DNA of 64,000 bases, taken from positions 124,829 to 188,828 of the forward strand of contig NZ_LMNG01000001.1 in NCBI RefSeq assembly GCF_001423295.1, written 5' to 3'. Below the pieces are notes generated by a model. The model was not told the origin of the DNA. It was given only the letters and a program-made list of their open reading frames with translations, and did not search any database. The position numbers and the translations under genes are program-made. Below, in pieces: positions 1 through 9,051 of the stretch. The stretch comes from Methylobacterium sp. Leaf112 (lineage in GTDB: Bacteria > Pseudomonadota > Alphaproteobacteria > Rhizobiales > Beijerinckiaceae). Position 1 is the first letter of the stretch. Each line of letters begins with the position of its first letter.

Positions 1-355
1 CGGCGACCTCGCTCCCGCCGTTGGGCGGCGCCAGCATCACCACGCGTCCGAGATTGTCCGGACGATGGCGGGTCAGGAGCGCGCGGGCGACGAGGCCGCC
101 CATGGAATGGGTGACGACGTGCAGGCGGGCGACCCGCGCGGCGAAGGCCGCAACGGTCGGGGCGACGCGCGCCGCGAGGTCCGCGAGGGCGGCCGTGCGG
201 GCCGGATAGTCGAGGTTGAGCGTCACATAGCCCTGTGCCTGGAAGGCGCGCTCCATCCGGGCCAGGGACGCGGCCCGGCGTCCGATGCCGTGCAGGAGCA
301 GGACGCCTTCCGGCGCGGCGGTCTCCGGGATCGTCCCTGGCTCTGGATGGCGCAT
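1..355 (-). CDS. Alpha/beta hydrolase (lipase-like), 3' end cut off by window
   Basis: The minus strand encodes about 118 residues starting at the ATG at 355 and running off the window. A strand-turn segment LLLHGIGRR near residue 20 resembles the oxyanion region of alpha/beta hydrolases. The nucleophile elbow is HSMGG (Ser flanked by His and Gly) near residue 84, followed by a segment containing APPNGGS that is typical of triacylglycerol lipase or PGAP1-like esterases. The catalytic Asp and His would lie beyond the window edge. No signal peptide is visible. The substrate cannot be told. The fold is well supported; the exact family is inferred. Confidence 0.75.
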   Translation of the reverse strand, partial: MRHPEPGTIPETAAPEGVLLLHGIGRRAASLARMERAFQAQGYVTLNLDYPARTAALADLAARVAPTVAAFAARVARLHVVTHSMGGLVARALLTRHRPDNLGRVVMLAPPNGGSEVA

Positions 356-487
356 CGGGGTCTCACGGCACGGCGTCGGGCGGCGGATTCGTCGGGTGGT
401 CGGACGATGGAATGGTCGAGGCATGCCAGTCGCGCAATCGCCGGATCATGCTTATATTCCGGGTATGTTCCAGCACAGCCCGCGCCG

Positions 488-2764
488 ATGCCCAGCGTCG
501 CCGAGATCCTGATCCCGCTGGCGCTCGACAGCGCCTACAGCTACGCGGTGCCCGCCGGCCTCACCCTGACGGTGGGCGACGTGGTGCAGATTCCCCTCGG
601 CCCCCGCGAGACCGTGGGCGTGGTCTGGGGCGTGCGCCAGAGTCCGTCGGGCTCGAACCTGCGCCCGGTGACGGGCCGTCTCGACGTGCCGCCCCTGTCC
701 GGTCCGTTGCGCGAACTCGTCGACTGGCTCGCCCGCTACACCCTGGCGCCCAAGGGCTCGGCCCTCGCCATGGCCCTGCGTCTGCCGGACGAGGCCGCGC
801 AGAGCGAGACCGTCCGCATCGGCGTGCGCGCCTCCGGCAAGCCGCCCGCCCGCCCGACGGCGGCGCGCTTGAAGGTGCTGGCGGTGGCCGCCGACGGAAT
901 CATGCGGGGCAAGAGCGCGCTCGCCAAGGAGGCCGGCGTCTCCCTCAGCGTCGTCGACGGCCTCATCGACGACGGCGCCCTGGAAGCGACGGCCCTCGCG
1001 CCCGAGCCCGTGGCTCTGCCGCCCGACCCGGACCACGCCCGGGTGCCCCTGTCGGAGGCGCAAGGTGAGGCCGTGCGCGAGCTGATCGCGATGATGAACC
1101 CGGCGCCTCCGCCCGGGGAACCGCTCGAGGCGTTTCTGTTGACGGATGCGGGACAGGGTGCCGTCCCCGCCGCCGCCCCGCCGCCGTCATCCCCTGAGCC
1201 AGAGACCGCGCCGTTTCGCGCGCCCACGATTCTCCTCGAAGGCGTCACGGGCTCGGGCAAGACCGAGGTGTACTTCGAGGCCGTGGCCGATTGCGTCCGG
1301 CGCGGGCGCCAGGCCCTCATCCTGATGCCCGAGATCGCACTGACGGCGCAGTTCCTCGACCGGTTCGCCGAGCGCTTCGGCGTGCGTCCGGCCACCTGGC
1401 ATTCGGGCATCGGGGGGAAGCGCCGTGAGCGCATCCGCGCCGGGGTGGCGGCCGGCGAGATCGCCGTGGTGGTCGGCGCCCGCTCGGCCCTGTTCCTGCC
1501 GTTCGCCAAACTCGGGATCGTCGTCGTCGACGAGGAGCACGAGGCCGCCTACAAGCAGGAGGACGGGGTGCATTACCACGCCCGCGACATGGCGGTGGTG
1601 CGCGGGCGCATCGAGAACTGTCCCGTGGTGCTGGCCTCGGCCACGCCCTCCATCGAGACGCGGGTCAACGCCGAGCGCGGGCGCTACCGCCACATCGTCC
1701 TGCCCGAACGCTTCGGTGGCCGGCGCCTGCCTGACATCGCCGCCATCGACATGCGCTCCGACAAGCCCGAGCGCGGTAGCTTCATCGCGCCCGCCCTCAT
1801 CGCGGCCGTGCGCGAGACCGTGGCCGCGGGCGACCAGGCTCTGCTGTTCCTCAACCGCCGGGGCTATGCGCCCCTCACCCTGTGCCGGGCCTGCGGCCAC
1901 CGCTACCAGTGCCGCAACTGCTCGACCTGGCTGGTGGAGCATCGCTTCCGCAAGGCGCTCGTGTGCCATCAATGCGGCTACGCCGAGCGCCGCCCGGATT
2001 CCTGCTCGGAATGCGGCACCTTCGATAACCTCACCCCCTGCGGCCCCGGCGTCGAGCGCATCGCCGAGGAAGTCACGGCCCTGTTTCCCGACAAGCGCAT
2101 CATCGTCCTGTCGAGCGATTTTCCCGGTGGTGCCGAACGGCTGCGCGCCGAACTCCAGACCGTGGCCGAGGGTGGCTGCGACATCGTCATCGGCACGCAG
2201 CTCGTGGCCAAGGGCCACAATTTCCCGCACCTCACCCTGGTGGGCGTGCTCGATGCCGATATCGGCCTGACCTCTGGCGACCCGCGCGCGGCCGAGCGCA
2301 CCTTCCAGCTGCTCCAGCAGGTCACCGGCCGGGCCGGGCGCGGGGAGAAGCCGGGGCGCGCCCTGGTCCAGACCTTCCAGCCCGAGCACCCGGTGATCGC
2401 GGCCCTGCTGTCGGGGGATGCGGCGCGGTTCTACGAGGAGGAGATCGCCGCCCGCGAGGCCGCCGGCCTGCCGCCCTTCGGGCGTCTCGCCGCCCTCATC
2501 GTCTCGGCCAACGAGCGCGAGGTGGCCGAAGCCCACGGGCAGGCCCTGGCGCGGGCATCCGAACCGCCCGATGGCGTGATGGTGCTGGGACCGGCCGAGG
2601 CACCGCTCGCCCTGGTTCGCGGCCGCTATCGCTTCCGCCTGCTCGTGAAGACCGAACGGTCCGTCGACCTGCAGAGTTACCTGCGCGACTGGATCGCGCG
2701 CGGGCCCAAGGTTCGCGGCAACGTGAAGGTCGCCATCGACGTGGACCCGCAGAGTTTCCTATAA
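488..2764 (+). CDS. priA: Primosomal protein N' (replication restart helicase PriA)
   Basis: About 758 residues, close to the usual PriA length. PriA recognises stalled or repaired forks and reloads the replicative helicase. The N-terminal DNA-binding region is followed by Walker A GVTGSGKT near residue 252, a DEEH box (VVDEEHEAAYKQ) near residue 348, and the zinc-binding cysteine cluster (CRACGHRYQCRNC, then CHQCGY and CSECG) around residues 464-510. The helicase C-terminal part includes QVTGRAGRG. An open frame continues upstream, but residues before MPSVAEIL have shadow-like composition, so ATG 488 is chosen. A Pro/Ala-rich linker (about residues 225-240) before the helicase core is slightly longer than usual. 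Confidence 0.96.
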   Translation: MPSVAEILIPLALDSAYSYAVPAGLTLTVGDVVQIPLGPRETVGVVWGVRQSPSGSNLRPVTGRLDVPPLSGPLRELVDWLARYTLAPKGSALAMALRLPDEAAQSETVRIGVRASGKPPARPTAARLKVLAVAADGIMRGKSALAKEAGVSLSVVDGLIDDGALEATALAPEPVALPPDPDHARVPLSEAQGEAVRELIAMMNPAPPPGEPLEAFLLTDAGQGAVPAAAPPPSSPEPETAPFRAPTILLEGVTGSGKTEVYFEAVADCVRRGRQALILMPEIALTAQFLDRFAERFGVRPATWHSGIGGKRRERIRAGVAAGEIAVVVGARSALFLPFAKLGIVVVDEEHEAAYKQEDGVHYHARDMAVVRGRIENCPVVLASATPSIETRVNAERGRYRHIVLPERFGGRRLPDIAAIDMRSDKPERGSFIAPALIAAVRETVAAGDQALLFLNRRGYAPLTLCRACGHRYQCRNCSTWLVEHRFRKALVCHQCGYAERRPDSCSECGTFDNLTPCGPGVERIAEEVTALFPDKRIIVLSSDFPGGAERLRAELQTVAEGGCDIVIGTQLVAKGHNFPHLTLVGVLDADIGLTSGDPRAAERTFQLLQQVTGRAGRGEKPGRALVQTFQPEHPVIAALLSGDAARFYEEEIAAREAAGLPPFGRLAALIVSANEREVAEAHGQALARASEPPDGVMVLGPAEAPLALVRGRYRFRLLVKTERSVDLQSYLRDWIARGPKVRGNVKVAIDVDPQSFL

Positions 2765-2818
2765 CGCGGGTCCGTCGTTCGCTCGGCGTCGCGTTCGACC
2801 CCCGAAGGAGTGCTGCAC

Positions 2819-3178
2819 GTGCTGACCTATACGAAGAAGCCGGATTCGAACGTCGCCGAGATCGTGGTCGACGGCCAGATCACCGATGCGGACATGAACA
2901 CCGTCATCACCGCCATGCAGGCGGACCTCGACAAGGGCGGCAAGCTCAAGCTTCTCGAGGATATCCGTGAGTTCAAGGGCATGGAGCCGGCGGCGTTCTT
3001 CAAAGACCCGCGTTTCGGCCTCGCCATGATGAAGGGCGTCAGCCATGTGGCGCTGGTCACCGACGCGTCGTGGCTGCGCATGATCGCCGACACCTTCGGC
3101 AAGGTTTCTCCGGCCACGATCAAGACCTTCGACCGCGCCCATATCGACGAGGCGCGCACCTGGCTCGCCGGCAACTAA
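2819..3178 (+). CDS. SpoIIAA-like (STAS/SEC14-type) protein
   Basis: About 119 residues with the pattern of the SpoIIAA-like family: an early strand, VDGQITDADM, a helix, a KLLEDIREFKG segment and a central HVALVTDASWLRM segment. These proteins have a STAS-like fold and no known enzymatic residues; they may bind partners or lipids. An earlier GTG at 2810 lies inside the ribosome-binding sequence GAAGGAG (2804-2810). GTG 2819, eight bases after it, is therefore the better start. It follows priA by 54 bases and may share transcription. Function is unknown. Confidence 0.85.
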   Translation: MLTYTKKPDSNVAEIVVDGQITDADMNTVITAMQADLDKGGKLKLLEDIREFKGMEPAAFFKDPRFGLAMMKGVSHVALVTDASWLRMIADTFGKVSPATIKTFDRAHIDEARTWLAGN

Positions 3179-3181
3179 AGA

Positions 3182-3574
3182 TCAATCCGCCTGGGCGGTG
3201 CGCGTCGTGTGACGCCGCGCCGTCCAGCGGCCGGAGCACAGGGAGGAAACCTTCCAGGTGCCGCCGCCGGAGCTCGCCTGAAGCCGGCCCGAGACCGCAC
3301 CCGTGGCGGTGCCGTTGGTGACGCTGAGGCCGACGGTCCCGTCCGGTCCGACACGGCCGCTCATGCTGGCGTTCTGCCCCGAGACGAGGCGGACCTGGCC
3401 TTCCTGCACCGAGACGGAGTAGCTGTAGCGGCTGTCGCAGACCATGCCGGATTCGGTCACCAGATCCACGGACCACGCACCGTTGAAGTTGCCGGCCTCA
3501 CGGGCCTGACCGGGCAGCGGCGCGAGGGCGACGAGGCCGGTCCCGAGGGTCAACAGTGCGACGAGTCTGGTCAT
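3182..3574 (-). CDS. Small secreted hypothetical protein
   Basis: 130 residues with a clear Sec signal peptide (MTRLVALLTLGTGLVALAPL, cut likely after GQA). The mature part has two cysteines (VCDSRY and LCSGRW) that could form a disulfide, and Gly/Ser-rich beta-like segments. The start ATG is preceded by AAAGGA at suitable spacing. It converges with the SpoIIAA-like gene, with only 3 bases between the two stops. No family is recognised. The 279 bases upstream hold no visible gene, only a run of eight G at about 3783. Confidence 0.75.
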   Translation of the reverse strand: MTRLVALLTLGTGLVALAPLPGQAREAGNFNGAWSVDLVTESGMVCDSRYSYSVSVQEGQVRLVSGQNASMSGRVGPDGTVGLSVTNGTATGAVSGRLQASSGGGTWKVSSLCSGRWTARRHTTRTAQAD

Positions 3575-3853
3575 GCGTCATCCTTTGGCGAAAGGCTCGG
3601 CCAGCCCCGGCCGCGGTTGGCGCGAGGGTTCCAAGCAGACGATCAATCGAGAGTGATCGTAGGATACGCACGCAAGCGGCAGGATTATGACGGGCTGTAC
3701 CGTTTCAAGGTGAGTGGCATGTCACACGCGGCCTGAACCCGCGATGACTGGCGCGGGACGGCGAATTACCTTGGCGGTATTTGGGGGGGGTGTGAGGGGG
3801 CGAGCCGGTTGTTGGTTCGGCCCTGCCTCACGCCAATGCCGTCGGGGGTACGG

Positions 3854-4915
3854 TCAGCGGTTGTAATACGCTTGCAGCGCGGCCCGGTCTTTGGTCAGGG
3901 GCACCGCCAGAAGAGCGAGCACCCGGGCCTTGTCGGGGGTCAGGTCGTCGGCGAAGACCGCCCCGGCCTTGAGCAGGGTGTTGCCGCCACCCTTGAAGCC
4001 GTACACCGGCAGGGCTCGGCCGTTGTAGACCTTGGTGGCCACGATCACCGGCACGCCCTTGGCGATGGCGTACTGGATCGCGTCGTGCATCGCCGCATTC
4101 ACGTTGCCGAAGCCGTAGGCCTCCACCACGATGGCCTCGGCGCCGCCATCGGCCGATTGACGCACCTGCGTGCCGTCCGCCCCCGCATACATCGACACGA
4201 GATCGATGCGCGGCATGCGCTCGGGGATCGCCAAGGTCTGGCGGCGCAGGGACTTGCGCGAAAAGATCACCCTGTCCTCGTCGACGTAGCCGAGGGTGCC
4301 GGCATCGCCCGAGTTGAAGGTCTCGACGTTGCTCGTATGGGTCTTGCGCACCTCGCGGGCGGCATTGATGCGGTGGTTGAGGGTCACCGTGACGCCCATG
4401 TCGACGGCGTCGGGCGACAGGATCTGCCGGACGGCGTTGAGGAGGTTGCGGCTGCCGTCCGCGTCGGCATCCGAGGCGTTCCGCTGGGCCCCCACCATCA
4501 CCACGGGCTTGGTGCTGCGCAGGGTGAGGTCGAGGAAGTATGCGGTCTGGTCGAGGGTGTCGGTGCCGTGCAGGACTACGGCGCCGACGATGTCGGGCCG
4601 GGCGAGCAGCTCGTCCACCTTGGCGGACAGGCCGGGCCAGAGCTCCGGGCCCATGTAGTCGCTCGGGACGTTGCTGAACTCGGTCACCTCGATCCGGGCG
4701 ATCTCGCCGAGTTTCGGCACGGCGCCGACGAGGTCGGCTCCCGACAGGGCCGGCACCGGCGCCCCGGTCGCCGGATCGTTCTTCATCGCGATGGTGCCGC
4801 CGGTGGCGACGATGGCGACCAGGGGGCGCTCGGCGGCTGTGGCGGTCATGCTGGCGGTCAGGGTCCAGGCGAGGAGAGCCAGGACGGCGCGACGGAGGAA
4901 AGCAGGTTTCGTCAT
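3854..4915 (-). CDS. Periplasmic type II L-asparaginase
   Basis: 353 residues; hydrolyses L-asparagine to aspartate and ammonia. An N-terminal signal peptide (residues 1-28, ending TATAA) points to the periplasm, as in type II enzymes. Both catalytic motifs are present: TGGTIA at residues 38-43 with the nucleophilic Thr at 41, and HGTDT near residue 115 with the second Thr-Asp pair. VMVGAQRN and the C-terminal GGGNTLLK segment also fit the family. It sits 31 bases downstream of the Trm112-like gene on the same strand and could be co-transcribed. Glutaminase side activity is possible but not readable here. Confidence 0.93.
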   Translation of the reverse strand: MTKPAFLRRAVLALLAWTLTASMTATAAERPLVAIVATGGTIAMKNDPATGAPVPALSGADLVGAVPKLGEIARIEVTEFSNVPSDYMGPELWPGLSAKVDELLARPDIVGAVVLHGTDTLDQTAYFLDLTLRSTKPVVMVGAQRNASDADADGSRNLLNAVRQILSPDAVDMGVTVTLNHRINAAREVRKTHTSNVETFNSGDAGTLGYVDEDRVIFSRKSLRRQTLAIPERMPRIDLVSMYAGADGTQVRQSADGGAEAIVVEAYGFGNVNAAMHDAIQYAIAKGVPVIVATKVYNGRALPVYGFKGGGNTLLKAGAVFADDLTPDKARVLALLAVPLTKDRAALQAYYNR

Positions 4916-4946
4916 GGCACGCCCGGGCTTCGAGGAAGGGGAGGGG

Positions 4947-5153
4947 TCAGTCGGTCAGGGGCCGCGCCTCTTCGGGCAGCATGATCGGGATGCCGTCGCG
5001 GATCGGGTAGGCGAGCTTGGCCGATCGGCTGATCAGCTCCTGCCGGGCGAAGTCGTAATCCAGGGTGTCCTTGGTCAGGGGACAGACCAGGAGTTCGAGG
5101 AGCTTCGGGTCGACACGGGTCGCCTCGACCGGGCTCTGGGTGTCATCGGCCAT
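4947..5153 (-). CDS. Trm112 family protein
   Basis: 68 residues. The pattern [17 protein letters not shown], then [25 protein letters not shown], is diagnostic of the Trm112/YcaR family. Such proteins activate or scaffold methyltransferases in eukaryotes; the bacterial role is less clear. Only one of the usual zinc-binding cysteines (LVCP) is present, as in many proteobacterial members. A GAGG ribosome-binding site lies 9 bases before the ATG. It follows the LON-substrate-binding gene by 24 bases on the same strand. Confidence 0.92.
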   Translation of the reverse strand: MADDTQSPVEATRVDPKLLELLVCPLTKDTLDYDFARQELISRSAKLAYPIRDGIPIMLPEEARPLTD

Positions 5154-5177
5154 GGGCGTTCATCCTCTATGGAACGG

Positions 5178-5846
5178 TCACTGAAGGGTGGGCTCGGTGC
5201 CCGAGCCCCGCACCAACTCCATTTCGGTCACGGCGATCAAGACCTCGGCGCGTGTCTTGAGGTCGGGCGCTTCCAGCATCGCCTGCTTCTCGCGGGCGCC
5301 GAACGGGCTCATCATGCAGAGCGCGTTGACCAGCGCCTCGTTGGGCGCCTCCTCGATCCCAGCCCAATCGACCTTGAGGTCGTTGACCTCGACGAAATCC
5401 TTGAGGGCCTTGAGGACGCCCTCGCGGTCCACCGCGTCCTCACCGGCACGCGGCTCGAAATCGGCGGCGAAGTCGTCGTAGGACACCTGACAGCGGCGGT
5501 AGCGCGAAGCCACGGCCATCTCGCTCTCCACCCGGAACCGGGCGATGCCCGTGAGCGAGATGAGGTAGCGCCCGTCGCCGGTCTCGGCGAATTGGGTGAT
5601 GCGCCCGGCGCAGCCGACCCGGAATAGCTTCGGCGTCATCGGCGATGTCCCGCTCTCGATGTCGGGCTGAATCATGCCGATGATCCGGTCCGTGCGCAGG
5701 GCGTCGTCCACCATCGCGAGGTAGCGCGGCTCGAAGATGTTGAGCGGCATCTGCCCGCGGGGCAGCAACAAGGCGCCTGGCAGGGGAAACACCGGGATCA
5801 CCCCGGGGCAGTCGCCCGGTCCCTTATAGCCCGCATGCGTGCTCAT
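5178..5846 (-). CDS. LON peptidase N-terminal (substrate-binding) domain protein
   Basis: 222 residues made of a stand-alone LON-N/PUA-like domain. Hallmarks are IPVFPLPGALLLPRGQMPLN at the N-terminus, then IFEPRYLAMV, and GCAGRITQF with DGRYLISLTGIARF in the middle. No ATPase or protease domain follows, so it is not Lon itself. It probably acts in protein quality control, but the function of stand-alone members is unproven. The gene lies between a CnoX-like thioredoxin and Trm112 on one strand, which suggests a small proteostasis operon. Confidence 0.9.
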   Translation of the reverse strand: MSTHAGYKGPGDCPGVIPVFPLPGALLLPRGQMPLNIFEPRYLAMVDDALRTDRIIGMIQPDIESGTSPMTPKLFRVGCAGRITQFAETGDGRYLISLTGIARFRVESEMAVASRYRRCQVSYDDFAADFEPRAGEDAVDREGVLKALKDFVEVNDLKVDWAGIEEAPNEALVNALCMMSPFGAREKQAMLEAPDLKTRAEVLIAVTEMELVRGSGTEPTLQ

Positions 5847-5925
5847 CGCGTCGCCCCGTCGGTTCGTTGCCTTACGCGAAAATCCGGCCTCACGCGAAAC
5901 CTTGGCTCGATGCCGAGTGTCGGCC

Positions 5926-6819
5926 TCACGCGAAGACCAGGGTCGACAACCGGCGCCGGCCCCGGATCGAGGCCTTGTCCATCAGGCCCCAGGCCTCGAA
6001 GAAGGTGAGCAGCTGCTTGCGCGCCGCGCCCTCGTTCCAGGTCCGGTCCCGCCGCTCGATCTCGATGAGCTGATCCACGGCCTCGTCGCGCTTGTTGAGG
6101 CCGTTGAGGCCGAGCGCGAGGTCGAACCGGGCTTGATGATCGTTGGGGTCGGCGTCGATGCGGCTCTGGAAGGCGCCGAGATCGCCGAGTTCGGCGGCCT
6201 TCTCGGCGAGTTCCACGGCCGCCCGAACCCCCACCAGCGCCGGGTCGGTCGCCTTGTCGGCCGGCGCCAGGGCGAGGACTTCCTTCGCCTTGTCGATGGC
6301 GCCGAGGTCGAGCTGGAGCTTGGCCAGGGCCGCGATGGCGGTGACGTTGCCGGGGTCCTCGGTGAGGATGGCGGCATAGAGCTGGGCGGCGCCGGCGGTG
6401 TCCCCGACACCCAGCATCGCGTCGGCCTCGGCCAGGGCCTCCTCGATGGGGGAGGGGCCTGCCGGGCCGGCCAGGCGCTCGATGAACTCCTTGATCTGAG
6501 CCTCGGGCACGGCGCCCATGAAGCCGTCCACCGGCTGGCCCTTGTCGAAGGCGATGACGGCGGGGATCGACTGGATGCCGAGCTGGCCGGCGATGGAGGG
6601 GTGCTCGTCGATGTTCATCTTGACGAGCTTGACGGCCCCGGCCGAGGCCTGGACCACCTTCTCCAGCACGGGGGCGAGCTGCTTGCAGGGGCCGCACCAG
6701 GGCGCCCAGAAATCCACCAGCACGGGCTGCTGCATGGATTCGGCGACGACATCCTGGCGGAAGCTCGCCGTGGTCACGTCCTTGGTCGGTTCGCCCGCCT
6801 GGGGCGCGTCGTTCAGCAT
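5926..6819 (-). CDS. Thioredoxin-TPR co-chaperone (CnoX/YbbN-like)
   Basis: About 297 residues. The N-terminal thioredoxin domain carries the full active site WCGPC (in VDFWAPWCGPCKQLAPV). The C-terminal half (about 150-290) is helical, with TPR-like repeats (LYAAILTEDPGNVTAIAALA; ARFDLALGLNGLNKRDEAVD). This matches the CnoX/YbbN family, which protects clients from oxidative aggregation and hands them to chaperonins. ATG 6819 with GAGGAA upstream is chosen over the longer frame. The intact CXXC resembles the alphaproteobacterial form rather than the E. coli SXXC form. Confidence 0.92.
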   Translation of the reverse strand: MLNDAPQAGEPTKDVTTASFRQDVVAESMQQPVLVDFWAPWCGPCKQLAPVLEKVVQASAGAVKLVKMNIDEHPSIAGQLGIQSIPAVIAFDKGQPVDGFMGAVPEAQIKEFIERLAGPAGPSPIEEALAEADAMLGVGDTAGAAQLYAAILTEDPGNVTAIAALAKLQLDLGAIDKAKEVLALAPADKATDPALVGVRAAVELAEKAAELGDLGAFQSRIDADPNDHQARFDLALGLNGLNKRDEAVDQLIEIERRDRTWNEGAARKQLLTFFEAWGLMDKASIRGRRRLSTLVFA

Positions 6820-6934
6820 CGGTTCCTCGAAACGTCGTCTAGGATGTTCGGTCGTGAGCCGGGTCTGTCCATCCGGACGCCCGTCCGTCAAGAGATGGTC
6901 GCGCACGGGTGCCGGAACCAGTCCCGAGCGCGTC

Positions 6935-7408
6935 CTACTGTGCCGGGGCGCCGGGGGGCGCTTTGGTGTCGGTGACGAAGGTGCCCGCGTAGGCGCCCTT
7001 GGCGGCGTTGGCCTCGCAGGTGATCGCGGTCTTGCCCGGCGTCGGCGTGCTGAACGAACAGGCGCCCACGGCTACGAGGGGCCCCTGGACCACACCGTCC
7101 TTCGTCGTCTCGCTCGGGATCACGAGGTTGATGGGCTGGAGCGGATCGGTCTCTTCCGTACGCTCCTGCTGGGCACCGTTGCCGCTGAAGCTGAGGGCGC
7201 GTCCCTCGGCCGCGAAGTCGAAGCTCGTGCGGCTGCGCGAGACCGTGTTCATCAGCGTGCCCTTGCACGTCGATGTCAGGTCCTGCCCGGCGATCACGAG
7301 TTTCTCGCAGCGGCCCTCGAGCTTGACCGCCGTCTGCGCCAGGGCGGGGCCGGCGAGGAGGACGGGTGCGAGGACGAAGGCGAGTCGGAAGATCGGAAAG
7401 TGCGTCAT
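6935..7408 (-). CDS. Secreted hypothetical protein
   Basis: 157 residues from the ATG at 7408, which starts a convincing signal peptide (MTHFPIFRLAFVLAPVLLAG, cut after PALA). The mature region has four cysteines (GRCEK, STCKG, GACSF, ITCEA) arranged as two possible disulfides. No recognised domain. A longer open frame extends upstream but is Arg-rich and lacks protein character. It lies downstream of the AlgX-like gene on the same strand. Confidence 0.7.
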   Translation of the reverse strand: MTHFPIFRLAFVLAPVLLAGPALAQTAVKLEGRCEKLVIAGQDLTSTCKGTLMNTVSRSRTSFDFAAEGRALSFSGNGAQQERTEETDPLQPINLVIPSETTKDGVVQGPLVAVGACSFSTPTPGKTAITCEANAAKGAYAGTFVTDTKAPPGAPAQ

Positions 7409-7484
7409 GGGGCAGATGTATGGTGGCGTCCCGATCTGTCGAGGGGCGATGGGTCGAGAGGACCTCGCCACCACGAACGGTCCG

Positions 7485-8417
7485 TCAGGCGGCCTGCGGT
7501 GCCGCTTGCCCCGGCGGCGCCTCCTTCTGGAAGGCGCGGATGTCGAAGGCATCGTCCGGCACGCGGGTGAGGAAGCGCTCCGCCATCTCGAACAGCAGCA
7601 GGTCCGGTCGCACGGATTCGACGTAGCCCCAGTCGAGGCTCGACGACCACACGAAATGCACCTCGCGAAACGTCTCGGCGAGGAGGCCCGTCAGCATGAT
7701 CGGCGCGAAATGGGCGTAGGAATCGCCGAACAGCACCACCGTGCGCGGGTCCGCGCCGGGGGTGTCGTTGCGATAGATCACGTGGGCGCCGACATGCAGA
7801 TCGGGGGCGCGTCCCGCCGCCTCGTAGGCCTCCACCAGGGGACTGGCGTAGTGGCGCCGCGCGTCGCGGTCGATGACCCCGTGGCTCGCCGTCTCCTCGG
7901 GCAGGCCCGGAAGCTTGTCGCCGAGATCGCGCACCCGGGTCGTCTCGAAGCGCGGCCGGTCGAAGAGATCGGGCGGCGGCACCGCACCGCAGGCGCGCAG
8001 CAGGGTGCGATAGGCGAAGAGGCAGCCGTCGTAGTTCCAGTGGGTGTCCGTGCGGTAGTAGAGCGGCACGGGGCCATCGCGGGCCGCCCGCATCGGCCCG
8101 AGCAGATCGACGAACGCCGCGTCGTTTCGCAGCCGCTCGGCCAGGCGCCGGGCCGGCGAGCGCTTCGGATCGAACCCGAGCCCGTCCGTGCGGTCGTCGT
8201 AGACGGACAGCTTCTCCGGCACGAGGGTGTGGACGTAGCGGATACCGAGGGAGCGCGCCCGGGCGGCGCGCGCTTCGATGAGCTTCGCCCAGGCGCGCAG
8301 GCGCCACCAGCGCGACGGGGTCGCGCGGTACTGCGCGAGCACGCCGTTGCTGCCCCCGATCAGGAAGAGCCAGCCGTCCCGGCCCACATGAACGATCTCC
8401 CGGTGTTTTCGCCGCAT
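7485..8417 (-). CDS. AlgX/AlgJ-like SGNH acetyltransferase domain protein
   Basis: 310 residues. It has the AlgX/AlgJ signatures: GRDGWLFLIGG near the N-terminus, YYRTDTHWN (the Asp-x-His pair) mid-protein, and LFGDSYAHF, which carries the nucleophilic Ser of the SGNH fold. These proteins transfer acetyl groups to exported polysaccharides such as alginate or cellulose. No signal peptide or membrane segment is visible, so the site of action is unclear. No polysaccharide synthase genes lie next to it; the glycan cluster at 42-54 kb is far away. Function as an O-acetyltransferase is inferred from the family. Confidence 0.82.
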   Translation of the reverse strand: MRRKHREIVHVGRDGWLFLIGGSNGVLAQYRATPSRWWRLRAWAKLIEARAARARSLGIRYVHTLVPEKLSVYDDRTDGLGFDPKRSPARRLAERLRNDAAFVDLLGPMRAARDGPVPLYYRTDTHWNYDGCLFAYRTLLRACGAVPPPDLFDRPRFETTRVRDLGDKLPGLPEETASHGVIDRDARRHYASPLVEAYEAAGRAPDLHVGAHVIYRNDTPGADPRTVVLFGDSYAHFAPIMLTGLLAETFREVHFVWSSSLDWGYVESVRPDLLLFEMAERFLTRVPDDAFDIRAFQKEAPPGQAAPQAA

Positions 8418-8498
8418 GCGCGGTCCTTAGACGCCGAAGGGGCCGCTGAACAGGGAGGCCCTGGACCCGGGGCTAGGCCTGCGCCATCTGCCGTTTCC

Positions 8499-9029
8499 AT
8501 GACGCGAACCCCCGCCACGTCCGATCCCCTGATCCTGACCCTGGAGATGGATGCGCAGACCTTCGCGCATTTCGACGGCCTGCGCCGACGGCATTTCCCC
8601 GCCGCCCTCAACCACATCCCGGCTCACGTCACCCTGTTCCATCACCTGCCCGGGCTCGACGAGGCGGGCATCACCGAGACGGTGGTGGCCCTCGCCCGGA
8701 CGCAGGCGCCGCCGGAGGTGGCCGTGACGGGACTGCGCTTCCTCGGGCGCGGGGTCGCCTATGGGCTCGATGCGCCCGGCCTCTCCGCGTTCCGGGGACG
8801 CCTCGCCCATGAGTTCGCGTCCGTCCTCACCGCCCAGGATGCCCAGGGCTGGCGCCCGCACGTGACCATCCAGAACAAGGTGACGGCCGGTGTCGCCCGC
8901 GCGCTGCTGGCCGAGCGCGAGGCCGCCTTCGCGCCCTTCACCTTCACGGCGCCGGGCCTCGTGCTATGGCGCTATCTCGGCGGTCCGTGGGAACGCCGCG
9001 CCGCCTTCGCGTTTGGAGAGAACCGGTGA
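8499..9029 (+). CDS. 2'-5' RNA ligase family protein (2H phosphoesterase)
   Basis: 176 residues from ATG 8499. It has the two H-x-T-x motifs of the 2H phosphoesterase superfamily: HVTLFHH near residue 47 and HVTIQNK near residue 122. The family includes ThpR/LigT-like enzymes acting on 2'-5' linkages and cyclic phosphates. The true substrate cannot be inferred. The next gene, a PAP2 phosphatase, begins 22 bases downstream on the same strand. The frame stays open far upstream but only with shadow composition. Confidence 0.88.
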   Translation: MTRTPATSDPLILTLEMDAQTFAHFDGLRRRHFPAALNHIPAHVTLFHHLPGLDEAGITETVVALARTQAPPEVAVTGLRFLGRGVAYGLDAPGLSAFRGRLAHEFASVLTAQDAQGWRPHVTIQNKVTAGVARALLAEREAAFAPFTFTAPGLVLWRYLGGPWERRAAFAFGENR

Positions 9030-9051
9030 GCCAGCACAGGACGACGGCGCG

